DNA from: Variovorax ginsengisoli
GTDB taxonomy: Bacteria; Pseudomonadota; Gammaproteobacteria; Burkholderiales; Burkholderiaceae_C
Length of the DNA stretch: 64,000 nt
Assembly (NCBI RefSeq): GCF_030811835.1
Contig: NZ_JAUSRO010000009.1
Location: forward strand, 62,001-126,000
Reading direction: 5' to 3'
Under the pieces are notes generated by a model, which worked only from the letters and a program-made list of their open reading frames with translations, was not told the DNA's origin and did not search any database. Shown here one piece after another: positions 54,660 to 63,987 of the stretch; the first letter of the stretch is position 1; the number at the start of each line of letters is the position of its first letter. A program made the translations under genes and the position numbers.

Positions 54660-55037
54660 TTACCGGACCGGGTCACTGCGCGCGCGCCAACGCAGCAGGG
54701 TCACGAACAAAAGGCAATCCACGGCCAGCAGACCCAAGAAGGTCAGCCCGATCATGGAATTCTCGGACCCCAGGTCCCGCAGCAAGGTGACCGCATCGAG
54801 CGCAACGTACCCGCTGTAGATCAACACCGGCAAGAAAAGCACGGCCGTCACGCGCTTGACGATCCGGTTCTTGGGCAAGAACAGCATGATCCCCAGCACG
54901 ACGCAGGCACCGAGCATCAGCGGAATGCCGACCACCAGGGTGAGCAGACCGTGCGGGTCGGCAGCCATGGCCACCGGTGAGCACAGCAGGCCGACGATGG
55001 CCGTAGGTCTTGGAGCTGGTCGCATGTCGAATGCCAT
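54660..55037 (-). CDS. Small three-span membrane protein of unknown function
   Basis: A 125-residue hydrophobic protein. After a possible signal or first span (residues about 12-27) there are membrane segments at LLTLVVGIPLMLGACVVLGI, VLFLPVLIYSGYVALDAVTL and MIGLTFLGLLAVDCLLFVTL. A start at 55025 is equally possible. It converges with ligD, with 4 bp between stops. I do not recognise the family. Confidence 0.65.
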   Translation of the reverse strand: MAFDMRPAPRPTAIVGLLCSPVAMAADPHGLLTLVVGIPLMLGACVVLGIMLFLPKNRIVKRVTAVLFLPVLIYSGYVALDAVTLLRDLGSENSMIGLTFLGLLAVDCLLFVTLLRWRARSDPVR

Positions 55038-55169
55038 TCTTCAAACCATGGCATCTTAGTCTTTGGGGCTCGTCGGGGCGACGCGGCGCAGGGGGCGAGT
55101 GCGATGCCGAAAGCTTCATGAGCGTGTCATGTGGGCTGCTTTCAATGCGGACTCCCCCACGGAGTTCCC

Positions 55170-57071
55170 ATGTCCCGCAAAAATACATCCGCCCCTGCGC
55201 ACGCCCTGGTCGATCCGCGCGAAGCCCTCAACGGCCGTCGCCGCGACTTCCTCGATTTTCTGGTCAAGTCGTCCTCCAGTGCCGTGGCCCTCGCCAGCAT
55301 CGGCTCGCTGGCCGCCTGCGGCGGTGGCAACGACACGGGCGCCAGCGCGACGTCGGCGCCAGCCCCGGCACCTGCACCTGCACCGGCCCAACAGGTGGCC
55401 GCTGCGTTCGCCTTCGGCGTGGCGAGCGGCGACCCTCTGAGCGACCGGGTGATCCTCTGGACACATGCCAAAGTCCCGGCGAGCACGGCCGACGTTGCGT
55501 TGCGCTGGCAGGTCGCCAACGATGCGGCCTTCACCCAGATCGTGCAAAGCGGCACACTGATTGCGACCGAAGCGTCCTCCTTCACGGCCAAGGTCGATGT
55601 GACCGGGCTGACCGCCGGTGCGAGCTATTTCTACCGCTTCCTCGACGCCACCGGCGCTTCGTCCACGGTCGGTACCACACGCACGCTGCCCGCCAGCAGC
55701 GCCACGTCGGTGAAGTTCGCCGTGTTCTCGTGCGCGCTGTATTCGGAAGGCTACTTCCACGCCTATGACGCCGCAGCCAAGTCGGACGCCCTGTATGCGC
55801 TGCACGTGGGCGACTACATCTACGAGTACGGCTCGGACCCGAAGAAGTACGGCAACAGCAGCATTCCCGGAAACCGCGTGGCCAGCCCGGCGAACGACAT
55901 CGTGACGATGAACGACTACCGCCTTCGCCATGCGCTGTACAAATCGGACCTGAACCTGCAGGCCGCGCACGCCAAGATGCCCTGGATCACCATCTGGGAC
56001 GATCATGAATTCGCCAACAACAGCTATGTGAACGGCGCGGAGAACCACGACCCCGCCACACAGGGCGATTGGGTCACGCGCAAGAACATTGCAGCCAGGG
56101 TTTATCACGAGTGGATGCCGATCCGCACGCCGGACGCATCCAACCTGTTGAAGATCTACCGCCGCTTCGATTTCGGTAGCCTATTCACCCTGCACATGCT
56201 GGACACCCGCATTGAAGGGCGCGACCGCCAGTACGACAATTTCGGCGATGCCGACGGCGGCATTGCCCGCTATCTGGCGGGCGTGACACCCAATGCGGCC
56301 GGCATTCGCCCTGATGCGTCGCGCCAGATGATGAGCGTCGAGCAGCAGAACTGGCTGACCAGCGGCATGCGTGCATCGAACGCCACGTGGCAGCTCTTCG
56401 GCAACCAGACCATCATGGCGCGCATGTGGTTTCCAGCGTCCGTACTGACCACCTTCACGGACAACCCTGCCGGCGTGACATCGGCCATCAGCGCCTATCT
56501 GACAGCGAAGGCCACACGCGCGGCCGGGGGTACGGCGGCCCTCACCCCCACGCAGGCCGCACTGCTCAACCCGTCCACGAACCCGCGACTGCCTTACAAC
56601 CTGGATTCCTGGGATGGGTATCCCGCCCAGCGCGAGGCGATCCTGCAGGCCGTGAAGACACAGGGCAAGCGCCTGATCACGCTCTCGGGCGACTCGCACG
56701 ACGGCTGGTTCACGCAACTGACGACCTTTACAGGCGACAAGGTGGGCGTGGAATTCGCCGGCACCTCCGTCACCTCCACCGGCTTCGAGAGCGCAGGGCT
56801 GGGCGCGCTGGCCAGTTCGATCGACGGCAGCGCGCTGGTGCCGCAACTGGGCAACGCAGCCATCGGCGCCGGGCTGGGTCTGATCGATGACGTGAGCTAC
56901 TGCGACACGACGCAGCGTGGCTACCTGCTGATGACCATCACCGCGGCGGCCGTCAAGGGGGAGTATGTGTTCGTGAGCAGCGTCAAGCAGCCCACGTACA
57001 AGGCCACCGTGGGCCGAAGCATCACGATCGCAGCCACGGCCAGCGGCACGGCAGCACCCGTAATCGCCTGA
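55170..57071 (+). CDS. PhoD-family alkaline phosphatase/phosphodiesterase
   Basis: A 633-residue secreted metallophosphatase of the PhoD type. The N-terminus carries GRRRDFLDFLVKSSSSAVAL, a twin-arginine signal as in other PhoD enzymes. Residues about 80-190 are the PhoD N-terminal immunoglobulin-like domain (FAFGVASGDPLSDRVILWT). The catalytic domain follows, with KFAVFSCALYSEGYFHAYDA, LHVGDYIYEYG, ITIWDDHEFANN and RLITLSGDSHDGWF as metal-ligand segments. It hydrolyses phosphate mono- or diesters in the periplasm with Ca/Fe. The start at 55170 has a GGAG site; no Pho box was identified. Confidence 0.92.
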   Translation: MSRKNTSAPAHALVDPREALNGRRRDFLDFLVKSSSSAVALASIGSLAACGGGNDTGASATSAPAPAPAPAPAQQVAAAFAFGVASGDPLSDRVILWTHAKVPASTADVALRWQVANDAAFTQIVQSGTLIATEASSFTAKVDVTGLTAGASYFYRFLDATGASSTVGTTRTLPASSATSVKFAVFSCALYSEGYFHAYDAAAKSDALYALHVGDYIYEYGSDPKKYGNSSIPGNRVASPANDIVTMNDYRLRHALYKSDLNLQAAHAKMPWITIWDDHEFANNSYVNGAENHDPATQGDWVTRKNIAARVYHEWMPIRTPDASNLLKIYRRFDFGSLFTLHMLDTRIEGRDRQYDNFGDADGGIARYLAGVTPNAAGIRPDASRQMMSVEQQNWLTSGMRASNATWQLFGNQTIMARMWFPASVLTTFTDNPAGVTSAISAYLTAKATRAAGGTAALTPTQAALLNPSTNPRLPYNLDSWDGYPAQREAILQAVKTQGKRLITLSGDSHDGWFTQLTTFTGDKVGVEFAGTSVTSTGFESAGLGALASSIDGSALVPQLGNAAIGAGLGLIDDVSYCDTTQRGYLLMTITAAAVKGEYVFVSSVKQPTYKATVGRSITIAATASGTAAPVIA

Positions 57072-57096
57072 GCCAGACCCACCACGTACGCGGTCT

Positions 57097-57780
57097 TCAA
57101 CGCAGGCTGCTGATCAACTGGGCACGCGAGCGCACGCCAAAGCGCAGCAGGATCGTGGACACATAGTTCTTGACCGTGCCTTCGCTCAAATGCACGGCCT
57201 CGGCAATCTCGCGGTTGTTCTTGCCTTCGAGGATCAGCTGAAGAATAGGCACGTGGCGCGGCGACAGCGTCTGAAGGGCACGTTCGGACATGCTGTTGCG
57301 CGCGACCGGGGGTCCGCCGTTCGACGATGACGGCGGCAGACGGTCGAGCGCATCGCTGCCGAGCACGCCGCAGGCGCGGATGAAGCTCACCACTTCCCTG
57401 AGGTTGGCCGACTTCGGCAGGAATGCACTCGCGCCCAAGGCCAATGCACTCTGCGCCAACCCATCCTGCGCCGCCGCCGACGCGCCTGCCCCGGTGATGA
57501 CCACGATGCGTGCATGCGGATGACGGGCACGGAATTGCACGACGCCGTTGAGGCCTTGGGTGTCGGGCAGTGCGATATCGAGCAGGACGAGATCGATGGC
57601 TTCTTCGTGAATCGCATAGAGCGTCAACGCCTCGGCCAAGGTGCCGGCCTCCAGCACCTCCACCGTGGCGCCCGACGGCGATTCCTGGGACTGCAGCAAC
57701 GCACGCACACCCAGACGCACCAGTTCATGGTCATCGACCACCAGGATGGCAAAGCGCCTCGGGGTCGCAATGATTTTCAT
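57097..57780 (-). CDS. NarL/LuxR-type response regulator
   Basis: A 227-residue response regulator. Residues about 10-130 are the receiver, with acidic pocket VVDDHE, phospho-acceptor D68 in LVLLDIALPD and the lysine in FLPKSAN. Residues about 165-227 are a LuxR helix-turn-helix (LSPRHVPILQLILEGKNNRE, then IAEAVHLSEGTVKNYVSTIL). The start at 57780 is the last ATG before the receiver. No histidine kinase is adjacent on its strand, but a hybrid kinase lies 1.5 kb away across the OmpA-like gene and is a plausible partner. Confidence 0.9.
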   Translation of the reverse strand: MKIIATPRRFAILVVDDHELVRLGVRALLQSQESPSGATVEVLEAGTLAEALTLYAIHEEAIDLVLLDIALPDTQGLNGVVQFRARHPHARIVVITGAGASAAAQDGLAQSALALGASAFLPKSANLREVVSFIRACGVLGSDALDRLPPSSSNGGPPVARNSMSERALQTLSPRHVPILQLILEGKNNREIAEAVHLSEGTVKNYVSTILLRFGVRSRAQLISSLR

Positions 57781-57853
57781 TACTGCAATGGTAGAGCCAG
57801 GCGCGGGTCCATCATGGTGACGAAAGTCACTCGTGACGCGCGCCACCGCGCGG

Positions 57854-58816
57854 CTACTGGCGAACCAGCTCGACCCGTCGATTCCGTGTTCGACCTGCGT
57901 CGCTCGTGTTCGTAGCGAGCGGCGCCAGGGGCCCCACGCCCTTGGCCGTCATCCGCTGCGGATCGATCTTGAGCGCCGTCAAGGCCTTCACCACTGCATC
58001 GGCGCGCCGCTGCGATAGATCCACGTTGGGTGCGAGGCCGCCGACGTTGTCGGTGTGGCCCACCACGTAGACCCGCAGCGCCGGATTCGAGGTGAGCAGG
58101 CGGGCCATTTCGTCCAGCGAAGGCCGCGACGCTGGCTTGACGTCTGCCTGGGCCGTGTCGAAGTACACGCCATAGATCGCGACCCGCCCCTCGGCCTCGA
58201 TCTTCTTGCCGAGTTCCGCCGCCGTGAGCACGCTGACTTGTCCCGTGTCCATCGGACGGCCTTCGATGACCTGCTCGTAGGCCAGGACCCGCTTGTTGGC
58301 CGGGTCCTCGACCACCCAGAGCAGCACATGCACATCGCCATCTGCACCCGTACGACGGGTGAGCAGGTAGTGATTCTTATCGTCGAAGCTGGCGTTGAAG
58401 CCCGCTGGCATGACCTTGCCGCTGTTGGCAAGGAAGCCGCCCATGTCCTGGCCGCAGCGTTGCGCGGCACACTGGAACACGACCTGGAATCCGCCACGAG
58501 CCAGTGCCTGCTCATAGTTGCGCATCACCTCCAAAGCGGTCTTGTCGCCCTCGATGACATAGCCAATGCGCGTGACCTTTCCTTCGAGCTGCTTCAAATC
58601 GTCTGGCGCCATGTTGTCCCGCCCGGCAATGGCCTTGACCGGTACCGTGGCTTCATCGAACGCACTGACCTTGTAGTCGGCGATCTTCGCGCCTTTGAAG
58701 CGACTGAGCAGCGGATGGTCAGCGGCACCGGATACATCTGCCGCAGCGGCGGGCAGACTTGCAAGCATGGCGTGCGCGGTGCATAAGGCGACGAAGGTGC
58801 GGCAAATCAAATGCAT
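57854..58816 (-). CDS. OmpA-family outer-membrane protein with DUF4892-like N-terminus
   Basis: A 320-residue exported protein with a signal peptide ending near PAAAADVS. The middle (GKVTRIGYVIEGDKTALEVM, GGFQVVFQCAAQRCGQDMGG) resembles the DUF4892 domain. The C-terminal about 110 residues are an OmpA peptidoglycan-binding domain (GVYFDTAQADVKPASRPSLD, VVGHTDNVGG, VDLSQRRADAVVKAL, NRRVELV). It likely tethers the outer membrane to peptidoglycan. It is divergent from the hybrid kinase across a 420-bp region. Confidence 0.87.
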   Translation of the reverse strand: MHLICRTFVALCTAHAMLASLPAAAADVSGAADHPLLSRFKGAKIADYKVSAFDEATVPVKAIAGRDNMAPDDLKQLEGKVTRIGYVIEGDKTALEVMRNYEQALARGGFQVVFQCAAQRCGQDMGGFLANSGKVMPAGFNASFDDKNHYLLTRRTGADGDVHVLLWVVEDPANKRVLAYEQVIEGRPMDTGQVSVLTAAELGKKIEAEGRVAIYGVYFDTAQADVKPASRPSLDEMARLLTSNPALRVYVVGHTDNVGGLAPNVDLSQRRADAVVKALTALKIDPQRMTAKGVGPLAPLATNTSDAGRTRNRRVELVRQ

Positions 58817-59237
58817 GGGCTGAAGAACTCCAAAAAGTGAACGAAGCGTGGTGCCGCCATGCGAGCACTCCAGAAAATTCTAGGAGTACGGACTCTGATT
58901 CGCGTGTGACTTTGGTCATCGACTTGCCCACGACGAAAGTGAAACGCTTTGCATGAAATGCAAATAAATGCAGCCAATCCCAATGCCCATCAATTGCAGG
59001 AGAAAGCCTTGCAAACACACGCAAAGAAGGTCCTGATCACCGACATCGCCACCTGCGCTTTGTTGCGCGCAGTCGCATTTCGCCCTTGATGCGCATCGCT
59101 TCGCTCCACTATCCTCAGCCCCCTCTTTGGCCGCCCGGCCACCGAGCCGCCCCTCATGGCCAACGCAATCGTGCCGTTCAGACCGGGTCCAAACAGCATT
59201 GGCGGCAGTCAACCGCAGAATCAAACAGAACAAGAGA
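58817..59237. promoter_or_regulatory. Divergent 420-bp region between the OmpA-like and kinase genes
   Basis: No convincing gene. TTTGCAT-GAA-ATGCAAA (58949-58965) is a perfect inverted repeat with 7-bp arms, well placed to regulate either gene and of a size suited to a LuxR-type dimer. A 26-codon frame starting with TTG at 59009 has a good ribosome-binding site but nothing else in its favour. Confidence 0.45.
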
Positions 59238-61010
59238 ATGGGTACACCACCGTCCGAAACGCCACTCGACCAACGGGTGCTGCGTGAGCAGATCGCATCT
59301 TTCTATCAGATCTACAACACGATCTTTCGGTCGCGAATGGCGTTCGTGCTGGTCATCGGCGCGATCATGTATGCGGAGATACCCACGCGCGCCGTCATTG
59401 TCTATACCGTCGCGCACTTCCTGCTATCGCTCACGATCTTGCTGATTCCACGATGGACGTCGCAGACACCCGTCTGCGAAAGCCCGCGCTGGTTGCGAAC
59501 GATCACCGTGTGCGTGTTGCTCGCCGGCGTGGCCGATGGCATTGCGCCATGGCTCTTCGTACAGCCGGGTCATGTGCCCTTGACGGCCGTCCTCATGGTG
59601 GTCCTGATGGCAAACTGCGCACGCGCGGCGCAATCGCTGCGGCCCTTCAAGGTCGCGCTCGTCGGTCATGTGGTCGCCGTGATGTTGAGCCTGATCGCCG
59701 CACTGATCCACGAAGGCGGCACCTACTACTACTTTCTCGCCGCCTTTGCGACCGTCCACCTGGCCATGCTCGTTCGCGCGGGCATGCAGGAGAACAACGA
59801 ACTCACGGCAGCGCTCACCCTTCGCTTTGAAAACGAACAGCTGGCGACCAGACTGCATGAACAGGTGCTGGAGACCGAGCGCATCAGCCGCGAAAAGACA
59901 CGCTTTCTCACGACCGCCAGCCACGATCTGCGGCAGCCTTTGCACGCCATTTCCCTCTTTGGCGCCGCGCTGGAAAGCCAGTTGCGTGGCACCCGGGAAG
60001 GCATCAACGCACAGCGGCTGATGAAGGCGGTGAATGCACTGAGCCATTCGCTCGAAACGATGCTCGATATCTCCCGTATCGACGCGGGCGTGGTCAAACC
60101 CGCCCTCCAGTCGGTGCCGATCGATCCCCTGCTCATTTCTCTGAACCATGTGTTCGGTCCCCTGGCCGAGCAGAAGTCCTTGCAGTTGCGCATGCGCGCC
60201 AGTGGGTTGCATGTGCGAACCGATCCGCAGTTGCTGTCGCGCATGCTGGCGAACCTGATCGACAACGCGTTGAAGTACACCACCGAGGGCGGTGTCGTCG
60301 TGGCTGCCCGCGTTCGCGGCAAGCGTGTGTGGATCGATGTGCGTGACACCGGCACGGGCATTGCGCAAGCGCAACACGAGCGCATTTTCGATGAGTTCTA
60401 TCAGATAGGCAATCCAGGCCGCGACCGCTCTCTGGGTCTGGGCATCGGGTTGTCGATCGTCAAGCGTCTGTCGAAGATCCTGGACCATCCCGTCGAGATG
60501 CGCTCCCGCCCGGGGCGCGGAACCTCTTTCCGGATCTCGCTACCGCACGATCCGGCGCCACTCGCGGGGCGCGCCGATGCGCACGCAGACGCGCAGGATG
60601 CGCTGTCCGCCGAGGCAATGCCCGAACGTGTGCTGCTTCTCGATGATGAAGCCGACATCCGGGAAGCCATGGCCGAACTCCTTGGCACCTGGGGCATCCA
60701 GCTGACCGCTGTTGGCAATGAAGCAGAGGCCGTCCATGCCATGGAAGAAGCCAGGACGAGCGGCAAGCCCTTCGATTTGCTGGTCTGTGACTATCGCCTG
60801 TCGGAGGCGACGGACGGCGCGGCGGTCGGCCTGCGGCTTCGAGCCGATTTCGATGCCGACCTGCCCTTTCTCCTGATCAGCGGCGAGACCGCACCTGACC
60901 GGCTGCGGCGGGTTCACGAATTGGGCATACCCCTGATTGCCAAACCGGTGGAAGCCAGCGCGCTGCGGCACGTCATCTCCGTCGTGTCACGCGCGCGCCC
61001 CTTGCGCTGA
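59238..61010 (+). CDS. Hybrid sensor histidine kinase with C-terminal receiver
   Basis: A 590-residue membrane kinase. Residues about 20-190 hold about six membrane spans with no large periplasmic domain. HisKA follows with H229 in TTASHDLRQPLHAISLFGAA. The ATPase domain has LIDNALKYT (N box), DTGTGI (G1) and SLGLGIGLSIVKRL (G2). The C-terminal receiver has acceptor D518 in LLVCDYRLSE. The DLRQPLHAI subtype typically pairs with LuxR-type regulators, and such a gene lies at 57097-57780. The start at 59238 replaces a longer shadow extension. The signal sensed is unknown. Confidence 0.9.
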   Translation: MGTPPSETPLDQRVLREQIASFYQIYNTIFRSRMAFVLVIGAIMYAEIPTRAVIVYTVAHFLLSLTILLIPRWTSQTPVCESPRWLRTITVCVLLAGVADGIAPWLFVQPGHVPLTAVLMVVLMANCARAAQSLRPFKVALVGHVVAVMLSLIAALIHEGGTYYYFLAAFATVHLAMLVRAGMQENNELTAALTLRFENEQLATRLHEQVLETERISREKTRFLTTASHDLRQPLHAISLFGAALESQLRGTREGINAQRLMKAVNALSHSLETMLDISRIDAGVVKPALQSVPIDPLLISLNHVFGPLAEQKSLQLRMRASGLHVRTDPQLLSRMLANLIDNALKYTTEGGVVVAARVRGKRVWIDVRDTGTGIAQAQHERIFDEFYQIGNPGRDRSLGLGIGLSIVKRLSKILDHPVEMRSRPGRGTSFRISLPHDPAPLAGRADAHADAQDALSAEAMPERVLLLDDEADIREAMAELLGTWGIQLTAVGNEAEAVHAMEEARTSGKPFDLLVCDYRLSEATDGAAVGLRLRADFDADLPFLLISGETAPDRLRRVHELGIPLIAKPVEASALRHVISVVSRARPLR

Positions 61011-61012
61011 AG

Positions 61013-61052
61013 CAGGGCCTGCATGCACGGGTGGTGGTGCGTGCAGGCCCTG
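61013..61052. terminator. Strong hairpin between convergent genes
   Basis: CAGGGCCTGCATGCAC pairs with GTGCGTGCAGGCCCTG to give a 16-bp stem (one G-T pair) and an 8-base loop, starting 2 bp after the kinase stop and ending before the convergent lipoprotein stop at 61067. No U-run follows, but the stem strength and location make a bidirectional terminator likely. Confidence 0.65.
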
Positions 61053-61066
61053 GGTCCGCCTTGCGA

Positions 61067-62668
61067 CTACTTGAAGGTCGAGCTCCACAGGCTTTGCGGC
61101 TTGTTGAGCGCAATGCCGGCCTGGTTGTCCTGGCGCCACACGGTCAGTGCCCTTGCGCTGTCGTCCAGCCCGGTGATCGGACCGGTCAACGTGAACCCGG
61201 AGCTCCCAGACAGCGACACAATCTGTGCGGGCGTGCCCCATCCGGTCGCCGGCGCGTAAGGCCGGGCCCACAGCTGGTAACTGTTGTCCGGCGAGGCCAC
61301 CGCCGCACGCCACGACACCATCGCGTCGCCCTTGGTGTTGCAGCCGACGGAGGCTTGCGGAACGATGAAGGACTGCCCGTCCGGCGGCATCTGCACCGGC
61401 GCCGCCCAACCCGTACCCACCGTGAAGCGCGTCGCTGCGATCTGACCGAGATCGAACGGCTTCGTCACCAACACGGCATTGCCACTGGCGTCGCTGCACA
61501 GATCGGCGATGAAACCATCCGAGCGGCCGATGGAGATGCTCGTCACGATGGCCGGCGTGCTCCAGCTGCCGCCGGCGAACCGGCTCGCATAGGCATCGGT
61601 GCGCGTCCCCCCCGTGGTACTGGCTTCCCAGACAGCGGTGGTGTCGCCATTGGCGGCAATGGCGAGCCGCGGGTTGCTATAGTCGCCCAGCGCGAGGTTG
61701 CCATCGACTTCGTGGCCTGCGCTCCAGCCCGACGCTTCGGCGTACTCGCTGGCCAGCACACGGTACTTGCCAGCGTTGTTTTCGTACTGCCGCCAGATGG
61801 CGGTGGCCTTGGTGCCGTCGGGCGTCGCCACCATCTGGACGTCGCGCGCGTTCGTGGATGCGCCGGGCAGGAAACGCTTCGCCGCCTCCCAGACCCCATT
61901 GCGATAGCGCTTGACCCAGGCGCCATTGGGTTCGGTGAAGATTCCTGAGCCGACGCTGAAAGCGAAGATTGCGTTGCCGGCGTTGTCCAGGGCAATGCTC
62001 TGGCTGTTCAATTCACTGGAGATAGAGGCGGTCGGAATGTCGGTAGCGCCCAGCAGGTTCACCGGTACGGTATCCCAAACGCCGGCCTTGTAGCGCACTG
62101 ACGCGATGTTGTAGCCGCGTGACGTGCCGGCGACGAGCTCGCTCAGTTGGATCCAGACCACGATCGCATCGCCGTTGGCATTGATCGCGACACGCGGTTC
62201 GCCGGCATCATAGGTGCCCGTGTCATTGAACACCACGCTCGCACCCCAACCGGTGTCGGGCGAGTAGGCTCGCGCATGCACGCTCGACAACGGTTGTGAG
62301 TTGGTTCCCCGGTCCTCGCGCCATACCGCAACCGCGGTTCCGTTCGGCGCCACCACCATGCGGTGATCGGTAACGCCTGCTGCGTCGGCCTCAGCCAGTT
62401 GCGGCGCAGCCCATGCACCCACCGCGGGTGCCGGGGCCGGCGCAGGGGACGGTGCAGGGGATGGAGACGGTGCCGGGGAGGGGGCGGGCGTCGGGGCCGG
62501 AGACGGCGCGGGCGAGGGAGCCGGCGAAGGGGACGGAGACGGCTCCGGAGAGGGTGCGGGTGAGGGGTTCAACAATTCTTCGCCGCCGCCGCCCCCACCG
62601 CCACAAGCGGCCAGACTGGCTGCGGCGGCGGCCACGATCGCATACTTTTTCCATGTGTTTCTTTTCAC
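61067..62668 (-). CDS. Lipoprotein with Pro-Ser-Ala repeats and a propeller-like repeat domain
   Basis: A 533-residue surface or periplasmic lipoprotein. The signal peptide ends in the lipobox LAAC, followed by seven glycines. Residues about 33-83 are a low-complexity PSPAP/PSPS repeat (plus-strand DNA about 62420-62565) acting as a spacer. The rest consists of repeated units of the form ...AINANGDAIVVW / AAWQR-like patterns (NGTAVAVWRED, NGDAIVVWIQL, GTKATAIWRQY, NGDTTAVWEAS, KGDAMVSWRAA), which look like beta-propeller blades. The function is unknown; binding or adhesion is plausible. Confidence 0.8.
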   Translation of the reverse strand: MKRNTWKKYAIVAAAAASLAACGGGGGGGEELLNPSPAPSPEPSPSPSPAPSPAPSPAPTPAPSPAPSPSPAPSPAPAPAPAVGAWAAPQLAEADAAGVTDHRMVVAPNGTAVAVWREDRGTNSQPLSSVHARAYSPDTGWGASVVFNDTGTYDAGEPRVAINANGDAIVVWIQLSELVAGTSRGYNIASVRYKAGVWDTVPVNLLGATDIPTASISSELNSQSIALDNAGNAIFAFSVGSGIFTEPNGAWVKRYRNGVWEAAKRFLPGASTNARDVQMVATPDGTKATAIWRQYENNAGKYRVLASEYAEASGWSAGHEVDGNLALGDYSNPRLAIAANGDTTAVWEASTTGGTRTDAYASRFAGGSWSTPAIVTSISIGRSDGFIADLCSDASGNAVLVTKPFDLGQIAATRFTVGTGWAAPVQMPPDGQSFIVPQASVGCNTKGDAMVSWRAAVASPDNSYQLWARPYAPATGWGTPAQIVSLSGSSGFTLTGPITGLDDSARALTVWRQDNQAGIALNKPQSLWSSTFK

Positions 62669-62849
62669 TTGATTCCCTCTGAGTTAGCTGACGATTTGGT
62701 AGACAAATGGCAGGAATTGCCCAGGCGCAGACTAACGATCGTCAATCCGGCCGCCAAGTGCCGAAAGTCATCGGGCTATCTCATTGGGGGAGAGAATCGC
62801 GGGGGAATGTGAGTCAAAAAGAATCGAAGCGAAGCAGACGGAAACAGCG

Positions 62850-63010
62850 ACCTTCATCCGCTGGGCATTGGCGGACCGGTGCACGCTCTCGTCGACCAGC
62901 GTAGGCACCAGTCCGAAGGGGTTGCGTGCCAGGATGGCCTCATCCTTGAGGGCCATCGCGATACGGACGCGGTAGGACGCGGAACTGTTGAAGAAGGTGT
63001 ACAGCTCCAC
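62850..63010 (-). pseudogene. Maleylacetoacetate-isomerase/GST N-terminal remnant
   Basis: From a GTG at 63010 the frame reads VELYTFFNSSASYRVRIAMA, then LKDEAILARNPFGLVPTLVDE, matching the thioredoxin-fold start of zeta-class glutathione transferases. About 25 residues between the first helix and the NPxGLVPTL motif are missing, and homology ends soon after. Without the C-terminal domain the protein cannot function. It directly follows the Bug gene stop, so a deletion probably removed the rest. Confidence 0.6.
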
Positions 63011-63018
63011 GGGCGTTG

Positions 63019-63987
63019 TCACTCCAGGCTGATGTTGCCCCGCCGCACCAGGTCGCCATACACCTTCGACTTGATCTCGGACTGCCTGACGATCTCCTCG
63101 GGCGACCACGTGAGCGGCTCGAATGCAAAGGCATCGAAGCGGGCCTGGATCTCCGGGTCCGCGATGGCCTTGGCCACGTCGGCGTTGATCTTTTTGCGGA
63201 TCGCATCCGGCACGCCCTTGGGCGCGAGCAGCGACACGAACGAGTTGACCTCCAGCGCCGCAGGTCCGCCGGACTCCGCCATGGTGGGGACGTCCGGCAA
63301 CTGAGGCACGCGTTGGCGCGCGGCCACTGCGATGTAGCGCAATTTGCCGGCCTTGTAGATGCCCTGGCTCGACGGAATGCTGGCAAAACTCCAAGGCACT
63401 TCGCCCGTCGCGACATTGGTGAACAGTTGCGAGACTTCACGGAAAGGCGCGTGATTCATGTGCGTGCCGACCAGCGCATCGAGCTGCTGGCCACCGAGAT
63501 GCCCAGGACTTCCCACGCCCCAGGAGCCGTAGGCGATCTGCCCGGGCCTGGCCTTCGCGTCGGCAATCAGGTCGCTCATGTTCTTCCATTTCGACTCTGT
63601 GCTGACGGCCACGAAGAACGGGGTGCGAAACAGCGAGGCCACCGGATCGAAGTGCTGCAGCGGCACGAAGTTTCTCGATTTGTAGAGGTGCGGCAGCGCG
63701 GCGATGTGCTCGCTGTCGAGCTGCAGCAAGGTGTAGCCGTCGGGCGCCGCGCGTCGCGCCTGGTCGATGGCGATGAACCCGCCACCGCCGGGCCTGTTGT
63801 CGATGGTGACGCGTTGGTTCCACAGCCGGCCGAGCTTGTCGCCGACCATCCGCAGCACGGCATCCGGCCCGCTCCCCGCAGCGAAAGGCGTGATGATGTT
63901 GACGGGCTTGGCCGGGAAGTCGGGGCTTTGGGCAAAGGCGCCTGGCAGGGCCAGCGCGGCCAGCAGCAAGGTGAGAGTGCGTCGCAT
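63019..63987 (-). CDS. Bug-family (TTT) periplasmic binding protein
   Basis: A 322-residue binding protein with signal peptide MRRTLTLLLAALALPGAFAQ. Family motifs are PVNIITPFAAGSGPDAVLRM, VTIDNRPGGGG, APDGYTLLQLDSEH and LPDVPTMAESGGP. It is complete; its start lies 13 bp before the window edge, so any upstream operon partner is outside. The gene 3' of it is only the isomerase remnant. Confidence 0.88.
   Translation of the reverse strand: MRRTLTLLLAALALPGAFAQSPDFPAKPVNIITPFAAGSGPDAVLRMVGDKLGRLWNQRVTIDNRPGGGGFIAIDQARRAAPDGYTLLQLDSEHIAALPHLYKSRNFVPLQHFDPVASLFRTPFFVAVSTESKWKNMSDLIADAKARPGQIAYGSWGVGSPGHLGGQQLDALVGTHMNHAPFREVSQLFTNVATGEVPWSFASIPSSQGIYKAGKLRYIAVAARQRVPQLPDVPTMAESGGPAALEVNSFVSLLAPKGVPDAIRKKINADVAKAIADPEIQARFDAFAFEPLTWSPEEIVRQSEIKSKVYGDLVRRGNISLE

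Noticed and set aside
59009..59089. 26-codon ORF starting with TTG after a good ribosome-binding site
   Set aside because: No conserved feature or downstream structure supports it, and it lies in a promoter region, so I only mention it.
62420..62565. Short repeats considered as a CRISPR array
   Set aside because: The repeats are in frame, degenerate, without unique spacers, and encode a Pro/Ser/Ala linker. No cas genes are present.
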